Below are positions 58,353 through 64,000 of a stretch of 64,000 bases of DNA, in pieces. Source of the stretch: Beta vulgaris subsp. vulgaris. Lineage: Eukaryota > Streptophyta > Magnoliopsida > Caryophyllales > Amaranthaceae. Numbering within the stretch: position 1 is the stretch's first letter; each line of letters begins with the position of its first letter. A program made the translations under genes and the position numbers. The notes beneath the pieces are model-generated. The model worked only from the letters and a program-made list of their open reading frames with translations, had not been told where the DNA came from and made no database searches. Location of the stretch: positions 35,751,430-35,815,429 of the forward strand of contig NC_079207.1 of NCBI RefSeq assembly GCF_026745355.1, given 5' to 3'.

Positions 58353-59704
58353 CACTAGTAGAATAACTATTTATTGATGCGATGGTATTGCTGCGGTTTT
58401 ACCCATACGCATCAATATATCACGTGAAAAGAAAAGATAAAATGAAAATAATCATATTGCTGCGGTTTTGGCCAGAAACCGCAGCAATATAGTTTCAGCG
58501 CAAATTTTTTGAAAAAAAGTTGACTATTTGACCAGATATACTGCTGCGGTTTCTAACAAAAACCGCAGTAATATATTAAAATATTATTTAAAAATCATAT
58601 TTTCATATATTGATGCGGTTTCTAGGTTGTCAAATATTAAAACACTGCTGTTAGGGTTTATCTCTCATCCTCTCACTTATCTCTCAACCTCTTTTTTCTC
58701 AGCTGTTTTTCACCCTCACCCTCTCACATATCTCTCATCCTCTCACATATCTCTCACCCTCTCATATCTTATCTCGCCGGTTTTCATCTCACCGGTGCCG
58801 ATCTTCATCGCCAGTCTTCGTTCCATCACTCACTCATCTCGCTCGCGGGTCATCATCACCGAAATCGTCTCGCATCTTCAGTCGTCGTTCTTTGTTCATC
58901 TCTCTCGCTCCTCCTTCGTGGTCTCTCGCTCTTCCTTCATTCATCTTCAGAGCCCAACATTGCGCCATGGTTCGTTCGTTCGTCGACATTTGGTTGGTCG
59001 TTCGTTTATCAGATTTGTTTTGTTTTTTTTTTTCTTTTTTTTTCTTTTTTTAATCATGTATGTAAATTTTTTGTTGTAGGATTTATTTTTTGATTTTTTT
59101 CGTTTTTTAGATTTGTATGTAGATTTTTGTTTTATGATTTTATTTTGTTTTTTCAGATCAGTTTCTTAATTTTTTGTTTTTATTATATTTTTTGTAATTA
59201 GTCAGTGAATTGTAACATTTGTTTTTTTTAGTATTTTCATTATACTTTGTATTAATTATATAACTACTTTTTTTATTTTTATATATTAATGATATTCATA
59301 TGTCATTTCATATTGTTGGTTTTTTTGTACTATAATTGTCATTAGTTTCAATCAATAGTGTTTTATTTTCTTTTAACTTTTTTACCTTTTAAATTTGATG
59401 GCAAAATGCGAAAAAAAATTTTTTTTTTTACCTGTACAGTACCTATTGCTGCGGTTTTCCCAAAAAACAGCAGCAATATGTCTATTTTTTATTATTAAAT
59501 ATAGCATATTGCTGCGGTTTTCTCCACAAACCGGAGCAATATGCTTTATAAATCTGATATAAAATAAATATATTGCTGCGGTTTTACCCAAAAACCGCAG
59601 CAATATATTAATTACCTATTGCTGCCCCCTTAATTGCTGCGCGGCGAAAACCGCCGCAATATGCCACTTTATGACCGCAGCAATAAGCATTTATTCTACT
59701 AGTG
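58353..59704. mobile_element. Non-autonomous CACTA element, 1.35 kb
   Basis: It starts CACTAGTAGAATAA and ends TTATTCTACTAGTG, perfect terminal inverted repeats, with a 3-bp target duplication ACC (58350-58352 and 59705-59707). Subterminal copies of 'attgctgcggtttt' and its inverse 'aaaaccgcagcaat' are numerous at both ends. The interior (58650-59400) is CT-rich, then T-rich, resembling a captured promoter/5' untranslated region and intron. No transposase is present. The core repeat differs from that of the large CACTA at 5331-31661, so it is a different family. Confidence 0.92.
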
Positions 59705-61539
59705 ACCCTCACCCCCGAACTCAATCTTTGGTTCACTTTAACCATCTATGAAGTCATGGCGGGAAAATCTACATTGGATAAGTCCCTATTTTGTCCATAC
59801 AGTTTTCCCATATCCAATTAGGTTTATGATTCTTCCTAAAAAGAATTGTTGGCGACTTCTTTCAAAACAATTTCAATAAAACCTTAATAATGGGGTAGTC
59901 AAATATAATAAGCGCTCACATATGTAGGCGAAATAAAAACACGCCTATAATTTGGCAACTTCACTAGAGAGGATTTTAAAAAATTAATTTTTTTAAATAA
60001 GTGGGTAAAACATGAAAAATACGATTCATTCTTATTTTTATGCCTCTGAATAACATACAGTTTTGCATATGCATGGCTTTTAATCAGCCACCAAAAGGAC
60101 AATCTACCTTGCCTCGTTAGCAAATGTTCTATGTGTGAGGTCACCCCCAGGGGATTTGCGCTTTGTCCTTCCAAAAAGCTTCCTGAGCGATAGTGTTGGA
60201 TCTTAGTTATAAGCAAACCTACCCAACCATGGCATTGTTCTCTTGTTCCTGACTTTAGAACTGGAGTGTGTCTTACACGTGTCCACCTCTTTAAGCAGGG
60301 GTACTAAGTGTAGGATCAATCTCTTATTCATGGACCCATTTCAGACTGAACCTAAAGCTGACCAATAGTTTCAAACATTGAATTGGACTTTAGGTTGGAA
60401 CTTTATCCGTGTTATATGACATTTGCATGTGATTGCAATTTTTGCCTGTTATTATATTGTTAAATTGTCATTATTAGGCGTCGTTCCTAAGATTGCGTCT
60501 AACAAACAATAAAAAAATCGTCAATTTGTCTTCGCCTAAATCCCCGAAAAAAGTGTCGGGGAATAGTACGCCAAGCGCATTGAGTTGCGCCTAGCTCAAC
60601 ACTCTCGCGCCAAACGCACGGTTGTGCGTCGCACTCTTTTCGCTGATTTAGTCGTCATAATGGACGATCCTACGTTTAGTCCTATGTTTTTCTGTCTACA
60701 TTCGTGTAAAAAAAATATGGTCATTTAGAAGTTTCACCTAATTAAAAAAATCAATCTTTTCATGCAAGGTCGAGTCTGTCCTAACACAAAAAAGTGCATA
60801 TGCAAAAGTGATTATGGTAGAATAATTAGGAGTGTCATTCATGTCTACCTCTTCCCACTTCATCCCTGTTGTTCAACTCACCTATCGCTGTCAATCTTAC
60901 CTTACCATATTCACCCAATTCCAAACACATAAATCTTTCAAAATCAATCCTACACCCTCTTATATTCTACCCTTTTCGAAAACATTTACTAATCATCATG
61001 ATACCATGACATTCGAAAAAATATATTTTTTTCAAAATTAATCCATCATCTTTTGCTAATAAAATAAAAAAAATAAGGGGTTCTTTTCAAAAATAAATTT
61101 TGAAAATTCTAAGCTCTTTATAAACACCGTCAATCCAATACATTCAATCCAATCAGTCCAATTCACTTGCATTCATTTTAGGCCCATATGCATTAGAGTC
61201 CATTTTGCATTCATATTAGGTCCGTATAATTTGAGTCCACACATTCATTAGCATTAGAGTCGATCTTAGGCCCATGTAAGTCTAGTCCATGTTAAGGTCT
61301 AGGCCCATTTGCATCTATGTGTGAAACCTAGTCTTTGTCAAGCCCAATCCAAGTCTAATCTAACTCTAGTTCAATCTAATGTCGAGCCTATATGTACTTT
61401 CAAGACTAACTTCAAACCAATATAGGACTAAGTCCAAAATTAGGTCCATATAAGGCCCCCTCATTTCCAAAGTGAATCCAGTCCAATTCCAAACCCACAT
61501 AGGACGAAGTCCAAACATTTAGCCTAGTGAAGCTAGCAT

Positions 61540-62160
61540 TACCTTAAGACCATAACGACACCCTTTGACTTATCGAAGCTAGTGACTCTTAAGACCATAA
61601 CGGCACCCCTTGAATTAGCGAAGCTAGTCACCCTAAGACCATAACGGCACCCTTTAAGTCCATAACGGCACCTTATAAGTCCTTAATAGCACGTTGACCT
61701 AGCGAAGCTAGTCATCCCTGTAGGTCCATAACGGCACCCTTTAAGATCATAATGGCACCCTTTAAGTCCACAACAGCACCTTGACCTAGCGAAGCTAGTC
61801 ATCCCTGTAAGTCCATAACGACACCGTTTAAGTTCATAACGGCACCTTATAAGACCATAAGGGCCCCCTTTAAGTCCATAACGACACCTTGGCGTAGCAA
61901 AGCTACTCATCCCTTTAAGTCCATAATGGCACCATGCAAGTCCATAACGACACCCTTTAAGTCCATAACGGCACCTTGTAAGACCATAACGACACCTTGA
62001 TCTAGCGAAGCTAGTCATCCCCAAGACCATAAAGGCACCCTCCAAGTTTAGCAAAACTACTCCTATCTTAAATCTATAACAGTCCAAATCCTTGAGTCTA
62101 GCAAAGCTAGTCTACCCTAAGTCCATAATGGCCCGAAAATCATCGAGTCCAGCGAAGCCA
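61540..62160. repeat. Minisatellite of about 20 bp in the Tat-like leader
   Basis: 'agtccataacggcacccttt' and close variants recur more than 20 times. At intervals they are interrupted by 'gacctagcgaagctagtcatcc', giving a higher-order pattern. Upstream (61100-61530) there are looser 'ccaatccagtccaa' and 'taggcccatatgca' repeats. Minisatellites in noncoding parts of Ogre/Tat elements are known from other plants. Confidence 0.92.
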
Positions 62161-62439
62161 ATCACCTATAAGTCCAATCAATTAAGTCTATTGAAACTAG
62201 CATAAAAGCCTAGTCATTCAGTCCATTCTGCTTGTATAGTCCAGTCCAGTCCAGTTCACATCTACATATGCATATAGTTAGGCCATGTCGCCATCATAAC
62301 CATAATCATACCCATTTCTAATCATTTCCTATTACCATGTCCACTTGTATCCTCATTTCTCATCTCTTATTTTTCATTTCTCATTTCTCATCTCTCCATC
62401 CCTCATTTCCATGTCTCATTCCGAAAGCATCATTTTTAA

Positions 62440-63710
62440 AATTTATGAAGTCCATTCGATTTATGTTCAGGACGGATAGTGAGATTATAACTTGGGAACG
62501 CCCGACAGCGAGGATACAAGGTCAATCTACTCCCAGACTCGTCAAAAGCATTCTTACATTCTCAGACGAATCCTTTGACTCATCTGAATCATCATCTGAA
62601 ATAGGAGACGCTAATGAACAGCTCAGTGCCATTATGGTCCAACTTCAACTAATGAACTCTTGTCTTGCGTAACAAGACAAGGAGATTAAGGCACTGAGAT
62701 GGAAACTGATTGAGGAAGAAGTGCAAGATGACACTCCTTCGCCACCACCACCTCCTGATCAAGACCGAGACAGATTTGAGGTTTGAAAAACTCAAGCAAT
62801 TAATTTAGTTAATTTTAGAGCTCGAGGGTCAGGCTCATGGCCATGACATCATTGATCCTGAACTGAGGGACAAGCTCCCTAAAAAGGTGACATTGGGTGA
62901 CCTCCAAAAATTTAAGGGGGTCGAAGACCCAAATGATCATGTGAGAGCTTTTTCCATTTATATGACTCTCAAGGGAATGAACAAGGACATGTTTGCTTAT
63001 GTCTTTCCTTTAACCTTGGATGCACATCCATCCAAGTGGTTCAGATCACAAATAAAGTGAACCTGAATGACTGGGACTATATCAGAGAAGAGTTCCACAA
63101 GCAATACATGTACAATACTCAGCTTCCCATTGGCCTTCGAGAGTTGGAATTAACTAAGCAGAATTCCAACGAAGATTTCGTCACCCTTCTTAACAGATGG
63201 AGGGAAAAAGCTACACAAATTACCAATAGGCCATCCCAGGAGGATCAAGTCAGACTGGTGATTTGTAACCTGTAGTCTATGTATGGGGATCATATTAAGT
63301 TCCAACCCATAGAGTCTTTCACGAAGCTCTATAAGGTAGCTCTACTAATTAGAGAAGAGGTATATGCCAACAAGAACAAGGGTTCCAACAACAACTCTTT
63401 CAAGAAGAGTAACAATAACAACCCTTCTAGCTCTAATGTCAATGCCTTAACTACTTACAGCAGATGTTATCAAGGACCTCAAAGGACATTCACTTCATTG
63501 GGATTGACTCTAAAAGCAGCCTTCACTAGGATTCATGCAAAAGGAGCGCTTCAGCCTATCGACCCTACTCCGGGCCCTCCTTGTGAGAAAAGATCCAGCA
63601 AATGGAATCTTAATGCTTACTGCAAGTACCATCAAGGGAATGGGCATACGACATCACAATGCTGGACCTTGAAGCATCATCTGTAGGATGTGGTTGAAAA
63701 CCCTAGATTA
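62440..63710 (+). pseudogene. Tat/Ogre-like gag with several premature stops
   Basis: The first part has a Ser/Asp/Glu-rich and coiled-coil stretch, ending at a stop (62670-62672), with IKALRWKLIEEE after it. The Retrotrans_gag domain follows: DPELRDKLPKKVTLGDLQKF, VEDPNDHVRAFSIYMTLKGM, then, after a frameshift near 63036, DWDYIREEFHKQYMYNT and ELTKQNSNEDFVTLLNRWRE. Further stops lie at 63273-63275 and 63684-63686. The knuckle is YCKYHQGNGHTTSQCWTL, the C-H-H-C form of the Tat group. Stops fall where a Gln codon is likely, suggesting C-to-T decay. Confidence 0.85.
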
Positions 63711-64000
63711 CCAGTTCCGCCTGCGGCAAAAGCAGCCTACACAAAAACAGACTATCTTTTAGTGACAAGTTATTATGCAATCAATTTATAGCAGGTTCCT
63801 TACTATTGTTCAGGAATACTGGATACAACATGTGTCTAGGGTTCCTATGTTTCAGCTGGTATCTAAATTGAAGAGTTTGAAGACGGTATCAAAAAGACTG
63901 AATCGAGATAAATTCTCAAGACTGATACTATGGTAGCTTTGACAAGAGTAATTGAAACTCATAAAGCTATACAACTTGACCCTCTGAATGAGGAGTTGCA

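Larger units (their letters stand above)
57155..64000 (+). mobile_element. Tat/Ogre-like Ty3/gypsy retrotransposon, 5' part
   Basis: An LTR-like region begins near TGTGTTTCGAAATAA (57155) with a TATA box at 57657. It ends near 59845, where 'gttggcgacttc' resembles the arginine-tRNA-type primer-binding region of Tat/Ogre elements. A long leader follows with minisatellites (about 61100-62200), then a gag of the Retrotrans_gag family with a C-H-H-C type knuckle. The element leaves the window in gag. LTR borders are approximate because the partner LTR is not visible; a CACTA element is inserted in the LTR. Confidence 0.7.

Noticed and set aside
58528..59079. 183-residue reading frame in the small CACTA element
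   Set aside because: It is a low-complexity Ser/Leu/His-rich translation of a CT-rich leader ending in a Phe run from a T tract.
61683..62087. 134-residue minus-strand reading frame rich in RCRYGLK repeats
   Set aside because: It is the translation of the 20-bp minisatellite, with no start context, and the repeat length is not a multiple of three overall.

Overview
The window is nuclear DNA from a flowering plant. It is AT-rich, has intron-containing coding remnants, and consists almost entirely of nested transposable elements; I see no intact host gene. The style of an NLR coiled-coil fragment suggests a dicot, possibly a Caryophyllales/chenopod genome, but that is inference only. Both of the host-gene pieces I recognise (an NRT2 nitrate-transporter start and an NLR resistance-gene N-terminus) lie inside one large CACTA transposon and look captured.

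Layout. 1-5327: a decayed Ty1/copia fragment hit by an Athila-like LTR (445-3971, TSD ATCAT), which was itself hit by a Ty3/gypsy solo LTR (1056-3036, TSD AACTG). 5331-31661: a composite CACTA (En/Spm) element of about 26 kb. Both its genes are on the minus strand: a TNP1-type transposase fused to a Ulp1-like cysteine protease (13171-5957) and a TNP2 transposase (31527-28310). Inside it lie a 160-bp tandem array, a non-autonomous Helitron, the NRT2 and NLR fragments, and a complete 10.8-kb Ty1/copia element of SIRE/Maximus type (16732-27525, TSD GACAA) with an env-like third ORF. 31661-39410: a second copy of the nested block 1875-5327, directly abutting the CACTA right end. Its first part, together with the CACTA tip, is present three times in tandem. 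The third unit carries a small non-autonomous LTR retrotransposon (33793-36106, TSD ATATT) with a non-retroviral ORF.

39706-50945: an Athila-like retrotransposon with a broken gag and almost no 3' LTR, split by an 8.2-kb LARD (42522-50688, TSD CTACC) whose right LTR holds a 384-bp duplication and a 264-bp Helitron. 50946-57154: poorly classified repetitive DNA around a gypsy-type LTR (about 52896-55444). 57155-64000: the 5' part of a Tat/Ogre-like Ty3/gypsy element (LTR, minisatellite-rich leader, decayed gag) that runs off the window, with a 1.35-kb non-autonomous CACTA (58353-59704, TSD ACC) in its LTR region.

How the parts work together. The autonomous functions represented are reverse transcription/integration (copia, Tat, Athila), cut-and-paste transposition (CACTA TNP2 plus TNP1-Ulp) and rolling-circle transposition in trans (the Helitrons carry ends only). 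All reading frames seen are broken by frameshifts or stops. Some of the one-base deletions may be residual assembly errors, because they cluster in one member of a tandem triplet.
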